Source: Butyrivibrio sp. LC3010
Lineage (GTDB): Bacteria > Bacillota > Clostridia > Lachnospirales > Lachnospiraceae
Assembly (NCBI RefSeq): GCF_000424385.1
Contig: NZ_AUJU01000002.1
Location: forward strand, 1 to 64,000
Length of the DNA: 64,000 nt
Direction: 5' to 3'
Shown: positions 25,184 through 33,063 of the stretch, piece after piece
How positions within the stretch are numbered: the first letter of the stretch is position 1
How the letters are laid out: every line of letters starts with the position of its first letter
The notes under the pieces: generated by a model
What the model saw: only the letters and a program-made list of their open reading frames with translations
Databases searched by the model: none
Told to the model about the DNA's origin: nothing
Translations under genes and position numbers: made by a program

Positions 25184-26274
25184 TGGGGACTGTTTTAACT
25201 GTCTTAAAAATAATAGGCATCGTACTTGGATCTATTCTGGCGCTCACATTATTAATTATTCTGCTGATATTATTTGTTCCTGTACGCTATAAGGTTGATG
25301 CTTTAATACAAGAGACAGATCTTGAGAAAGATGCTGATAAACTTAAAGATAATATTTCTGCATGTGCTTCATTTAGCTGGCTTCTTCATTTTATCAGCGG
25401 AGGCATTTCATATCCTGAATCAAAAGAGTTTTATATTAAAGTATTATGTTTTAAAGTCTATCCGCCGAAAAATAAAAAGAATGATGACTTAGAGGAATAT
25501 GATCTCGAAGATGAGATATATAGTGAAAATCAGGATAAGCTTACAGAGATGGAAGAAGGTCTTCCTGAAGTGAAAGCTGAGGATGAAAGCGCTAAAACAT
25601 CTGAGAATGAGCATGATATCGAGCAGCAGACTGAGGCCCCTTGGAATGAACATGCTATCGAACAGCAGACAGATGCCCAAAACACAGATGAAACTGCACC
25701 TGAAAAAGCAGCTGATTCTGCTGAGGATATTCCCTCAGAAACTGATGAGGAGAATATCCGGGAATCAGAAACGGAAGATGATTTTGAGGATGATGACAAG
25801 GGATTTTTTGATATTATTGAAAAAATCTTTGAGACAATTGCCAGAATAATCAAAGTACCACAGGATGTATTCACAAAAATCCAATATACAATATCTAGAA
25901 TTTATGCTAAGATAGACATGGTAAAAAATACACTATCCAATGATATTTTCAAGCGTGCATTTGAAATTACCAAAAAGCATTTATTCAGAGTGATCAGGAT
26001 GATTCTTCCAAAGAAATTCAAGGTGAACTTACTCGTTGGAATGGAAGATCCTACTGTAACTGCTGATATTCTCGCCGCTTATGGTGTTTTATATCCTGTA
26101 GTTTATAATAAGGTGTATGTTACGCCTGATTTTGATCGTAAAATCCTTGCAGGAGAAGCGCATATCAAGGGCAGAATTACAATTTTTACCATAGTTTTTT
26201 CTGCAGCAGTACTTTACTTTAACAAAGATGTAAAGAAAACTATCAAAAGATTCAACAAAATTATCAATTCATAG
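25183..26274 (+). CDS. DUF2953-type membrane-anchored protein (YtfI-like)
   Basis: A 363-aa protein with one strong N-terminal membrane helix (about 7-33), a highly acidic low-complexity linker (about 105-205, rich in Glu, Asp, Ser and Gln), and a C-terminal domain with a second hydrophobic patch near 330. It resembles the DUF2953 family (B. subtilis YtfI), typically encoded next to GerW/YtfJ, as it is here. ATG 25183 overlaps the previous stop. Function in the family is unclear, with a link to sporulation in spore formers. The acidic linker is much longer than the core family needs. Confidence 0.8.
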   Translation: MGTVLTVLKIIGIVLGSILALTLLIILLILFVPVRYKVDALIQETDLEKDADKLKDNISACASFSWLLHFISGGISYPESKEFYIKVLCFKVYPPKNKKNDDLEEYDLEDEIYSENQDKLTEMEEGLPEVKAEDESAKTSENEHDIEQQTEAPWNEHAIEQQTDAQNTDETAPEKAADSAEDIPSETDEENIRESETEDDFEDDDKGFFDIIEKIFETIARIIKVPQDVFTKIQYTISRIYAKIDMVKNTLSNDIFKRAFEITKKHLFRVIRMILPKKFKVNLLVGMEDPTVTADILAAYGVLYPVVYNKVYVTPDFDRKILAGEAHIKGRITIFTIVFSAAVLYFNKDVKKTIKRFNKIINS

Positions 26275-26291
26275 TTGGGGAGAGCTTTTTT

Positions 26292-26684
26292 ATGGGAGAT
26301 TCAAAGTTTAATTCCGTTGTGGATTCTCTAATGAATGGCATGAATACTATTATGGGAGCTAAGACTGTAGTTGGTGAACCCACTCAGGTTGGAGATACCG
26401 TAATTGTTCCGCTGGTAGATGTTTCCTTTGGGGTAGGGGCAGGTGCCAGTGATGCCGATAAAAAGAATTCCGGAGCCGGTGGCTTTGCTGCCAAGATGTC
26501 ACCTAGCGCAGTTCTTGTAATTAAAAACGGACAGACGAAGCTGGTTAATATCAAGAATCAGGATGCTGTAACCAAAGTACTTGATCTTGTTCCGGATATT
26601 GCTGATCGTTTCTTGAATCGTGGCAATGACATGATGGATGATGACAGCGCTGTAGATATTGCCTTTCCTGAAGATGAGACCTGA
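26292..26684 (+). CDS. GerW/YtfJ-family protein
   Basis: A 130-aa soluble protein. The core TVVGEPTQVGDTVIVPLVDVSFGVGAG followed by a Gly/Ala/Ser segment and AVLVIKNGQ is typical of GerW (YtfJ), known in Bacillus as a spore-coat/germination-related protein. The family is also common in non-sporulating Firmicutes, so no sporulation ability should be inferred. It lies 18 bases after the DUF2953 gene, conserved as ytfI-ytfJ. Confidence 0.88.
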   Translation: MGDSKFNSVVDSLMNGMNTIMGAKTVVGEPTQVGDTVIVPLVDVSFGVGAGASDADKKNSGAGGFAAKMSPSAVLVIKNGQTKLVNIKNQDAVTKVLDLVPDIADRFLNRGNDMMDDDSAVDIAFPEDET

Positions 26685-26771
26685 GTTAATTTTGTAAGGC
26701 ATATGGGAACATTCCAGCAAAAGCTGCTGTAAATTTTCTCATATAATTTTGTACGGTATAGGGGGTTCCGT

Positions 26772-27305
26772 ATGGAAAAGTTCATTAGTGAAGAAAGAAT
26801 TGACAAGGCAACCGAGGAAGAGCTCTTTGAAATGAAGCTATGGATTTATAAAGAGAGCCAGAGACTTGAACAGGAACAAATGGCAGTTGATCGTAAAGTG
26901 GCTGAGATCGAAGCAGAGATGAAAAAATTCCGCGACCGATTTCAGTTTGAGAGAAGTCGCCTTGAGCACGACAAACAAAAGCTACAGGATGACAAGGCTC
27001 TGTTTGATCAACAGATCGAGATTCTTAAAGAGGGCTTTGATAAGCTTAACATCGATAAGAAGAAACTCGAAAGAGAAAGAAAAAAACTTGAGCAGGAAAA
27101 GGGATATCTTAGAGAAGATGAATACAGCAGAGCTGAAATTTTCTTCCAGGGAGTTAATTCTCTTCTTGCATTGAAAAAAAGATACCGTGATCTTATGAAG
27201 ATTTATCATCCCGATAACCTGTGTGGAGACCATAAGCTATGCGATATTATAAATGAGGAATATAATGTACTCCTCAGACAGTTTGATGCATATATGAAGG
27301 CCTGA
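26772..27305 (+). CDS. Coiled-coil protein with C-terminal J-domain
   Basis: A 177-aa cytoplasmic protein. Residues about 15-115 are a long charged coiled coil of Glu, Lys, Arg and Gln. The last 50 residues read like a J-domain: KKRYRDLMKIYHPDN with HPD at 146-148, then INEEYNVL in the place of the usual helix IV motif. J-domains stimulate DnaK-type Hsp70; here it is C-terminal behind a coiled coil instead of N-terminal as in DnaJ. The start ATG 26772 has a GGGGG site upstream. Client and role unknown. Confidence 0.82.
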   Translation: MEKFISEERIDKATEEELFEMKLWIYKESQRLEQEQMAVDRKVAEIEAEMKKFRDRFQFERSRLEHDKQKLQDDKALFDQQIEILKEGFDKLNIDKKKLERERKKLEQEKGYLREDEYSRAEIFFQGVNSLLALKKRYRDLMKIYHPDNLCGDHKLCDIINEEYNVLLRQFDAYMKA

Positions 27306-27331
27306 ATTACGGGGCGGCAGTAAAGATATTT

Positions 27332-27352
27332 AGTAAAAATTATTACTTTTTT
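27332..27352 (+). terminator. Weak terminator after the J-domain gene
   Basis: AGTAA pairs with TTACT around six bases, followed by six Ts in all. The stem is short, but the T-run and position fit. Confidence 0.35.
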
Positions 27353-27371
27353 GTAAATGTTGAATTTTTAC

Positions 27372-27400
27372 TTGCAATCACTTAACATTTCTGCTATTAT
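27372..27400 (+). promoter_or_regulatory. Sigma-A type promoter for rpmB
   Basis: TTGCAA (27372-27377) and TATTAT (27395-27400) are separated by 17 bases. The leader to the rpmB start would be about 100 bases and contains a small hairpin, TGAGTT with AACTCA. No other regulatory element was recognised in this 199-base gap. Confidence 0.65.
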
Positions 27401-27504
27401 ATCTGATGTTGCGAATATTTATTATGATTATAATGTTTTATGAGTTTTAAATAACTCAGTAGCAACTGGTTATTAACAAATATGGCTTATAAGGAGGTGT
27501 CAAA

Positions 27505-27690
27505 GTGGCTAAGTGTGAAGTTTGCGGCAAAAGCGTTCATTTCGGTAACAACGTAAGCCATTCCCATAGAAAGAGCAATAGAATCTGGAATGCTAACGTA
27601 CATAAGGTTGCTGTTAAAGTTAATGGCGGAACACAGAGAATGAATGTTTGTACAAGCTGCCTCAGATCCAAAAAGGTTGAGCGTGCTTAA
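27505..27690 (+). CDS. rpmB: 50S ribosomal protein L28
   Basis: A 61-aa ribosomal protein with the L28 sequence CEVCGKSVHFGNNVSHSHR and conserved basic segments. It has two CxxC pairs (Cys4/Cys7 and Cys49/Cys52), so it is the zinc-binding form. It starts at GTG 27505 behind a near-perfect AAGGAGGTG and is monocistronic, with its own promoter and terminator. Location just before yloU-fakA matches B. subtilis. Confidence 0.97.
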   Translation: MAKCEVCGKSVHFGNNVSHSHRKSNRIWNANVHKVAVKVNGGTQRMNVCTSCLRSKKVERA

Positions 27691-27720
27691 TCTTATTTCA
27701 TTGAAGTTTGTATTTAATTA

Positions 27721-27749
27721 AAGGATTCACGCAAGTGAATCCTTTTTTT
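27721..27749 (+). terminator. Terminator after rpmB
   Basis: AAGGATTCAC pairs perfectly with GTGAATCCTT around a GCAA tetraloop, followed by a T-run. Confidence 0.92.
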
Positions 27750-27785
27750 ATCTTTTATGAAATTTCTTCGAAATTCTTATTTCGC

Positions 27786-27814
27786 TTCATTTTTTTATCC
27801 GCTTAGTTTATAAT
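27786..27814 (+). promoter_or_regulatory. Promoter for the Asp23-fakA-recG operon
   Basis: A perfect TATAAT at 27809-27814 has TTCATT 17 bases upstream. It sits about 30 bases before the Asp23-family start. Confidence 0.5.
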
Positions 27815-27843
27815 CTTTTTATATGCTTTAATGGAGGTGCAGT

Positions 27844-28206
27844 ATGAAGTCTACTTCAATGAATACCCATATGGGAAGTATCGCTATTGATAATGAAGTA
27901 ATTGCTCAGTATGCAGGAGCTGTTGCCAATGAATGCTTCGGTATCGTCGGAATGGCTAATGTTAATATGGCTGAGGGTCTTGTTAGTCTGTTAAAAAAAG
28001 ACAATATCAAGAGAGGTATTAATGTAACTGTCGGATCTAATCGAAAGCTTACATTAGATTTTCATGTAATAATTGCTTACGGTGTGAGCATTTCAGCTGT
28101 AACGGATAATCTTATAGATAATGTAAAATACAAGGTTGAGGAATTCACCGGCCTTGAAATAGAGAAGATAAATATCTTCGTTGAGGGCGTTCGCGTCATC
28201 GACTAA
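27844..28206 (+). CDS. Asp23/Gls24 family protein (YloU-like)
   Basis: A 120-aa cytoplasmic protein of the alkaline-shock family. It has the core IDNEVIAQYAGAVANECFGIVGMA and a C-terminal GLEIEKINIFVEGVRV. Members associate with the envelope and affect stress or lipid homeostasis; the biochemical role is unclear. It starts at ATG 27844 behind GGAGGTG and is followed after 18 bases by fakA, the conserved yloU-yloV pairing that links it to fatty acid metabolism. Confidence 0.92.
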   Translation: MKSTSMNTHMGSIAIDNEVIAQYAGAVANECFGIVGMANVNMAEGLVSLLKKDNIKRGINVTVGSNRKLTLDFHVIIAYGVSISAVTDNLIDNVKYKVEEFTGLEIEKINIFVEGVRVID

Positions 28207-28224
28207 GGTCAAGGAGGTAGAATT

Positions 28225-29994
28225 TTGAGTAACACTATAAATGCGTCAGACGTGAAGAAGATGTTTCTTGCCGGCGCAAGTAATCTTAATGCAAAAAAAG
28301 AATGGATAAATGAGCTTAACGTATTTCCTGTTCCGGACGGAGACACAGGTACAAATATGACAATGACAATCATGTCTGCAGCTAAGGATGTAAAAGCACT
28401 TCCCGAAGATGTAGATATGGGTGTTCTTTGCAAGAATATTTATTCTGGTGCGATGAGAGGCGCAAGAGGTAACTCCGGCGTTATTCTTTCACAGCTTTTA
28501 AGAGGCTTTACAAAAGGCGTCCGTGACTATGATGAGCTTAATGTTCCGATTATTGCAGATGCTTTTGGTAAAGCTGTTGAGACAGCATATAAGGCAGTTA
28601 TGAAGCCCAAGGAAGGAACAATTCTTACTGTTGCCAAGGGAGTTGCTGAGAAGGCTATGGAGCTTTCAAAGGAAGGTACCGAGGATTTAGCTGTTTTCTT
28701 TGAAGAAACAATTAAGTACGGTGATGTTGTCCTTTCAAAAACTCCTGAAATGCTTCCTGTTTTAAAACAGGCAGGTGTTGTAGATTCAGGCGGACAGGGT
28801 CTCATGCAGGTTCTTAAGGGAGCCCTTGATGCATTTCTCGGAAAGGAAATTGATTACAGTATAGATGAGGCTGCAGCTACACCTGTTCCGAAGAAAGCCA
28901 AGGCTGAAGCTGAAGTAGATATTAAGTTTGGCTATTGTACCGAATTTATTGTTCTTCTTAATAAGCCTTTAAATGTAAAGCAGGAGATTGATTTTAAAAG
29001 TTTCCTTGAGTCTATCGGTGACAGCATTGTAATGGTGGCAGATGATGAAATCTGTAAAGTACATGTTCATTCAAATGATCCCGGACTTGCTATCCAGAGA
29101 GCTTTAATGTATGGCCAGCTTTCTAACATGAAGATTGACAACATGCGCATGGAACATCGTGAGAAGCTTTTCCACGAGACAGAAAGCGGTGTTTATGCTG
29201 AGATAGAAACTGAGATTAACGGTGCTGCAGAATCAACACCTACATACAGTAAGGATGATGATATTCCTCTTAAAGGTGAAGCTTCTAAAGCAGAAGAACC
29301 CAAGTATGTAAATGCAGAGCATAAGGAAATAGGTTTTGTAGCTGTTTGTGCAGGCGAAGGACTTGCAGAGATTTTCAGAGGTCTTGGTGTTGACTACGTT
29401 ATTGAAGGCGGCCAGACCATGAATCCCAGCACTGCCGATATTCTTGATGCTGCTTCTAAAGTTGATGCTGATACGGTTTTTGTGCTTCCAAATAATAAGA
29501 ACATTATACTTGCCGCTAACCAGGCGAAGATAATGATGGATGATAAGGAAGGGGATAAGAAGATTATTGTTATTCCCACTAAGACAGTTCCTCAGGGTAT
29601 TACAGCTGCCATTAACTTTATTCCCGGCGCTTCAGCACAGGAAAATGAAGAGGGAATGATTGAAGCAATAGCTTCAGTTAAGTCAGGTGAAATTACCTAT
29701 GCTGTCCGAGACACAATGATTGATGATGTAACAATCAAGCAGGGCGACTATATGGGAATTGGTGATAACGGAATACTTGGCGTTGGTGGTGACATTGATG
29801 ATGTTACCGAGATGATGATCAACAAGATTGCCGACGATTCTACTGAACTTATCAGCCTTTATTACGGATCAGATATTAAGGAAGATGAAGCAAATACACT
29901 CAGTGAGCGTATTGTTGCTAAATTCCCTAACTGTGACGTTGAAGTTCAGTATGGCGGACAACCGATTTACTATTATATTGTGAGTGCGGAGTAA
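28225..29994 (+). CDS. fakA: Fatty acid kinase catalytic subunit FakA (DAK2/YloV family)
   Basis: A 589-aa protein. The N-terminal DAK2 kinase domain (about 1-200) has NVFPVPDGDTGTNM, with the metal-binding aspartates, and MRGARGNSGVILSQ. The C-terminal part (about 230-589) matches the YloV region. FakA phosphorylates fatty acids bound to FakB (DegV) proteins, feeding exogenous acids into phospholipid synthesis. It starts at TTG 28225 behind AAGGAGG. A DegV-family partner is encoded 2 kb downstream at 32129, with recG between. Confidence 0.9.
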   Translation: MSNTINASDVKKMFLAGASNLNAKKEWINELNVFPVPDGDTGTNMTMTIMSAAKDVKALPEDVDMGVLCKNIYSGAMRGARGNSGVILSQLLRGFTKGVRDYDELNVPIIADAFGKAVETAYKAVMKPKEGTILTVAKGVAEKAMELSKEGTEDLAVFFEETIKYGDVVLSKTPEMLPVLKQAGVVDSGGQGLMQVLKGALDAFLGKEIDYSIDEAAATPVPKKAKAEAEVDIKFGYCTEFIVLLNKPLNVKQEIDFKSFLESIGDSIVMVADDEICKVHVHSNDPGLAIQRALMYGQLSNMKIDNMRMEHREKLFHETESGVYAEIETEINGAAESTPTYSKDDDIPLKGEASKAEEPKYVNAEHKEIGFVAVCAGEGLAEIFRGLGVDYVIEGGQTMNPSTADILDAASKVDADTVFVLPNNKNIILAANQAKIMMDDKEGDKKIIVIPTKTVPQGITAAINFIPGASAQENEEGMIEAIASVKSGEITYAVRDTMIDDVTIKQGDYMGIGDNGILGVGGDIDDVTEMMINKIADDSTELISLYYGSDIKEDEANTLSERIVAKFPNCDVEVQYGGQPIYYYIVSAE

Positions 29995-29995
29995 A

Positions 29996-32062
29996 ATGAC
30001 GGGTAAGAAAAATCCATCACTAATTGAAAATGTATCTTCTTTAAAGGGCGTTGGCGATAAAAGCAGCGCCCTTTTTGAAAAGTGCGGAATAAAAAGTATT
30101 GAGGATCTTCTTGGATATTTTCCACGTGATTATGACATATGCAAAGAGATACAAAATGTATCCGATCTGCATGAAGGTGATGTAAGTGCCATAAGAGTAG
30201 TTCCTTCATCTAATATTGCCCTTAAACATGTAAGAAATTTGAGCATTCTTACATTTAAAGCTTCTGATACCACAGGAGATATTAACATTACTTACTTCAA
30301 TATGCCTTTTATGAGAAACAATATTAAACCCGGACATCATTATGTTTTCAGAGGTATTGTTCAACGAAAAGGCAGAGGCTTTGTAATGGAACAGCCCAAG
30401 ATGTATAAGACAGAGGATTATCTTGAGATAATGGGCTCAATGCAGCCAAAATATCCTTTGGTTAAGGGGCTCTCCAACCAGCTTGTAATAAAGGTGATGA
30501 AGCAGGCTATAAATATGACGCCATATCTTGAGGAGATGCTTCCGACATATATTAAAAGGCAGCTTGGGCTTCTTGATTATTCAGAGGCTGTACGGAAAAT
30601 ACATTTTCCTCTGAATACTGATGAATACAGGATAGCCAGAAAAAGAATTGCATTTAACGAGATTCTTGAGTTTATATTAAGACTGAGATTCCTGAAAAGA
30701 GAAGAAGAACAATCCATTAACGATTATTCTTACGAATCATCAAAAGCTCCTGATTCCCTGATTGAACAACTTCCATATAAGCTTACAGGTAAACAGCTTA
30801 CAATCTGGAATGAGATAAAATCAGACCTTCGAGGACCTCATATAATGAACAGACTGATACAGGGTGATGTGGGTTCCGGTAAGACTATACTTGCATTTTT
30901 ATCGCTTCTTTTTACTGCTGAAAACGGATATCAGGGAGCTATTATGGCACCTACTGAAGTTCTTGCCAGACAGCATTATGAAGGCTTCCTGGAAATGGCT
31001 GAAAAGTATGAGCTTCCCATCAGACCGGTACTTCTTGTGGGAGCGCTGACCGCTAAAGAAAAGAGGCTTGCTCTTGAAGGAATTGAGAATGGCAGTTTTA
31101 ATTGTATCGTCGGTACAAATGCGCTAATTCAGGAAAAGGTGAATTATAAAGAGTTAGCTCTTGTAATTACTGATGAGCAGCACAGATTTGGCGTTTTGCA
31201 GAGAGAAAAGCTTTCTGATAAGGGTATGAATACTCATATTCTCGCAATGAGTGCTACTCCGATACCCAGAACGCTGGCTATCATACTGTACGGAGATCTG
31301 CATATTTCTATCCTTGATGAGATGCCTATGGGCAGAATTCCCATAAAGAACTGCGTAGTAGGAACTGAATACCGTCCCACGGCATATAAATTTATATATG
31401 ACCAGGTAAAACAGGGGCATCAGGCGTATGTCATATGTCCTATGATTGAAGAAGGTGAAATGGACGGTGTAGAGAACGTATCTGACTATACAGAAAAGCT
31501 GATAAAGGCTTTGCCTTCAGATGTACATGTTGCGACATTACATGGAAAAATGAAGCCTTCTGAAAAGGATTCTGTAATGGAGGATTTTTCAAATGGACTG
31601 ATAGATGTTCTGGTATCAACAACAGTAATTGAGGTCGGGATAAATGTTCCAAATGCAACCGTTATGATGATTGAAAATGCTGAAAGATTCGGACTTGCAC
31701 AGCTTCACCAGCTAAGAGGCAGAGTGGGCAGAGGAAAAGCTCAGTCTTATTGCATTTTTATAAACACATCCGGAAGGGAAGAAGCAAAAGAGCGACTTTC
31801 AATCATGAATAATTCAAATGATGGATTCAGAATTGCCGAGGAAGATCTAAAGCAGAGAGGTCCGGGAGACTTATTTGGAATAAGGCAGAGCGGAGAAATG
31901 TCGTTTCATGTAGCAGATATCTATCAGGATGCTGCACTGATAAAGGAAGCCGCAAGCCTTGCAGACAGGCTTCTTTTGGAGGATCCTGACCTCGTAATGG
32001 AAGAAAATGCGCCTATTAAGCAATGGCTTATCTCAAATTCATTTGACTTTATGGCTCTATAA
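29996..32062 (+). CDS. recG: ATP-dependent DNA helicase RecG
   Basis: A 688-aa SF2 helicase that remodels stalled forks and branched DNA. The N-terminal wedge/OB domain (LKGVGDKSSALFEKCGI) is followed by helicase motifs I (GDVGSGKT), Ia (APTEVLARQH), II (DEQHRFG), III (SATPIPRTLA) and VI (QLRGRVGRG), then the RecG-specific QRGPGDLFG. ATG 29996 follows the fakA stop by one base; GTG 29984 is less likely. The order yloU-fakA-recG is conserved in Firmicutes. Confidence 0.96.
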   Translation: MTGKKNPSLIENVSSLKGVGDKSSALFEKCGIKSIEDLLGYFPRDYDICKEIQNVSDLHEGDVSAIRVVPSSNIALKHVRNLSILTFKASDTTGDINITYFNMPFMRNNIKPGHHYVFRGIVQRKGRGFVMEQPKMYKTEDYLEIMGSMQPKYPLVKGLSNQLVIKVMKQAINMTPYLEEMLPTYIKRQLGLLDYSEAVRKIHFPLNTDEYRIARKRIAFNEILEFILRLRFLKREEEQSINDYSYESSKAPDSLIEQLPYKLTGKQLTIWNEIKSDLRGPHIMNRLIQGDVGSGKTILAFLSLLFTAENGYQGAIMAPTEVLARQHYEGFLEMAEKYELPIRPVLLVGALTAKEKRLALEGIENGSFNCIVGTNALIQEKVNYKELALVITDEQHRFGVLQREKLSDKGMNTHILAMSATPIPRTLAIILYGDLHISILDEMPMGRIPIKNCVVGTEYRPTAYKFIYDQVKQGHQAYVICPMIEEGEMDGVENVSDYTEKLIKALPSDVHVATLHGKMKPSEKDSVMEDFSNGLIDVLVSTTVIEVGINVPNATVMMIENAERFGLAQLHQLRGRVGRGKAQSYCIFINTSGREEAKERLSIMNNSNDGFRIAEEDLKQRGPGDLFGIRQSGEMSFHVADIYQDAALIKEAASLADRLLLEDPDLVMEENAPIKQWLISNSFDFMAL

Positions 32063-32128
32063 AAGTAAAATTTAGTAGAATATGTGATTTAATATACAAT
32101 ATATAGTGTAATTACTTGGAGGAAATCA

Positions 32129-32995
32129 ATGTCTAAGGTAGCAATCATAACGGATACTAACAGTGGTATTATGCCTGCTGAGGGTGAGGCTCTTGGAATA
32201 AAAGTACTGCCTACGCCCTTTATGATTGATGGTGTTGAATATTTAGAGGGAATAAATCTTACACAGGAAGAATTTTTTAGAAAACTTGCTGATGGTGCCG
32301 ACGTTTCAACAAGTCAGCCCAGTCCCGGTTCTACTATAGAGCTTTGGGACATCATGTTAAAGGATTATGATGAAATAGTATATATTCCACTTAGCAGTGG
32401 ATTATCCAGTTCCTGTCAGACTGCTTTAATGTTGGCAGAAGATTATGAGAACAAGGTTTTTGTTGTTAATAATCAGCGCATTTCAGTAACCATGAGACAA
32501 TCTGTCCTTGATGCAATTGAAATGCGTGACAAGGGTATGAGTGGTAAGGAAATAAAGGATAAGCTTGAAGAGGTAAAATTCGAGTCAAGTATTTATATTA
32601 TGCTTGATACGCTTTATTACTTAAAGAAGGGCGGAAGAATAACACCGGCTGCTGCAGCACTTGGAACTTTGCTCAAGCTTAAACCCGTTTTACAGATACA
32701 GGGTGAAAAACTTGATGCTTTTGCAAAGGCAAGGACTGTGACACAGGGTAAGAATATTATGATCAATGCTGCTATGTCAGATATTGAGAATAGATTTGGC
32801 GGCTTAGATGCACATGATGTTCATCTGAGCGGTGCTTATTCTTATGATCTAGAGAAAGCGAATGAGTTCAAGGCAGAAGTAGAAGCCGCTTTTCCGGGCT
32901 ACAAAATGCATATGGATCCTCTTTCTCTTGTAGTATCCTGTCACATTGGCCCCGGAGCTCTTGCTATTGCATGCTCAAAAAAAATACACATTTAA
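32129..32995 (+). CDS. DegV family fatty-acid-binding protein (FakB type)
   Basis: A 288-aa two-domain protein. It has the DegV opening VAIITDTNSGI, the ligand-contact segment STSQPSPG, and the PLSSGLSSSCQTA motif whose Ser and backbone bind the fatty acid carboxylate. FakB proteins present acids to FakA, encoded just upstream. It has a GGAGG site before ATG 32129. Firmicutes usually have several DegV paralogs with different acid preference, so specificity cannot be assigned. Confidence 0.92.
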   Translation: MSKVAIITDTNSGIMPAEGEALGIKVLPTPFMIDGVEYLEGINLTQEEFFRKLADGADVSTSQPSPGSTIELWDIMLKDYDEIVYIPLSSGLSSSCQTALMLAEDYENKVFVVNNQRISVTMRQSVLDAIEMRDKGMSGKEIKDKLEEVKFESSIYIMLDTLYYLKKGGRITPAAAALGTLLKLKPVLQIQGEKLDAFAKARTVTQGKNIMINAAMSDIENRFGGLDAHDVHLSGAYSYDLEKANEFKAEVEAAFPGYKMHMDPLSLVVSCHIGPGALAIACSKKIHI

Positions 32996-33063
32996 ATTTC
33001 CGTTTGTTTCATTTTCCTACAAACGGCATTAGAAAAAAGTTTTAGTAAGGTTGGGAAAGTTTT

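Noticed and set aside
25583..25849. 88-codon frame overlapping the acidic region of the DUF2953 gene
   Set aside because: It arises from low-complexity codon patterns; there is no ribosome site.
26292..26684. GerW as evidence of sporulation
   Set aside because: The family is widespread in non-spore-forming Firmicutes, and no other sporulation-specific gene is in the window.
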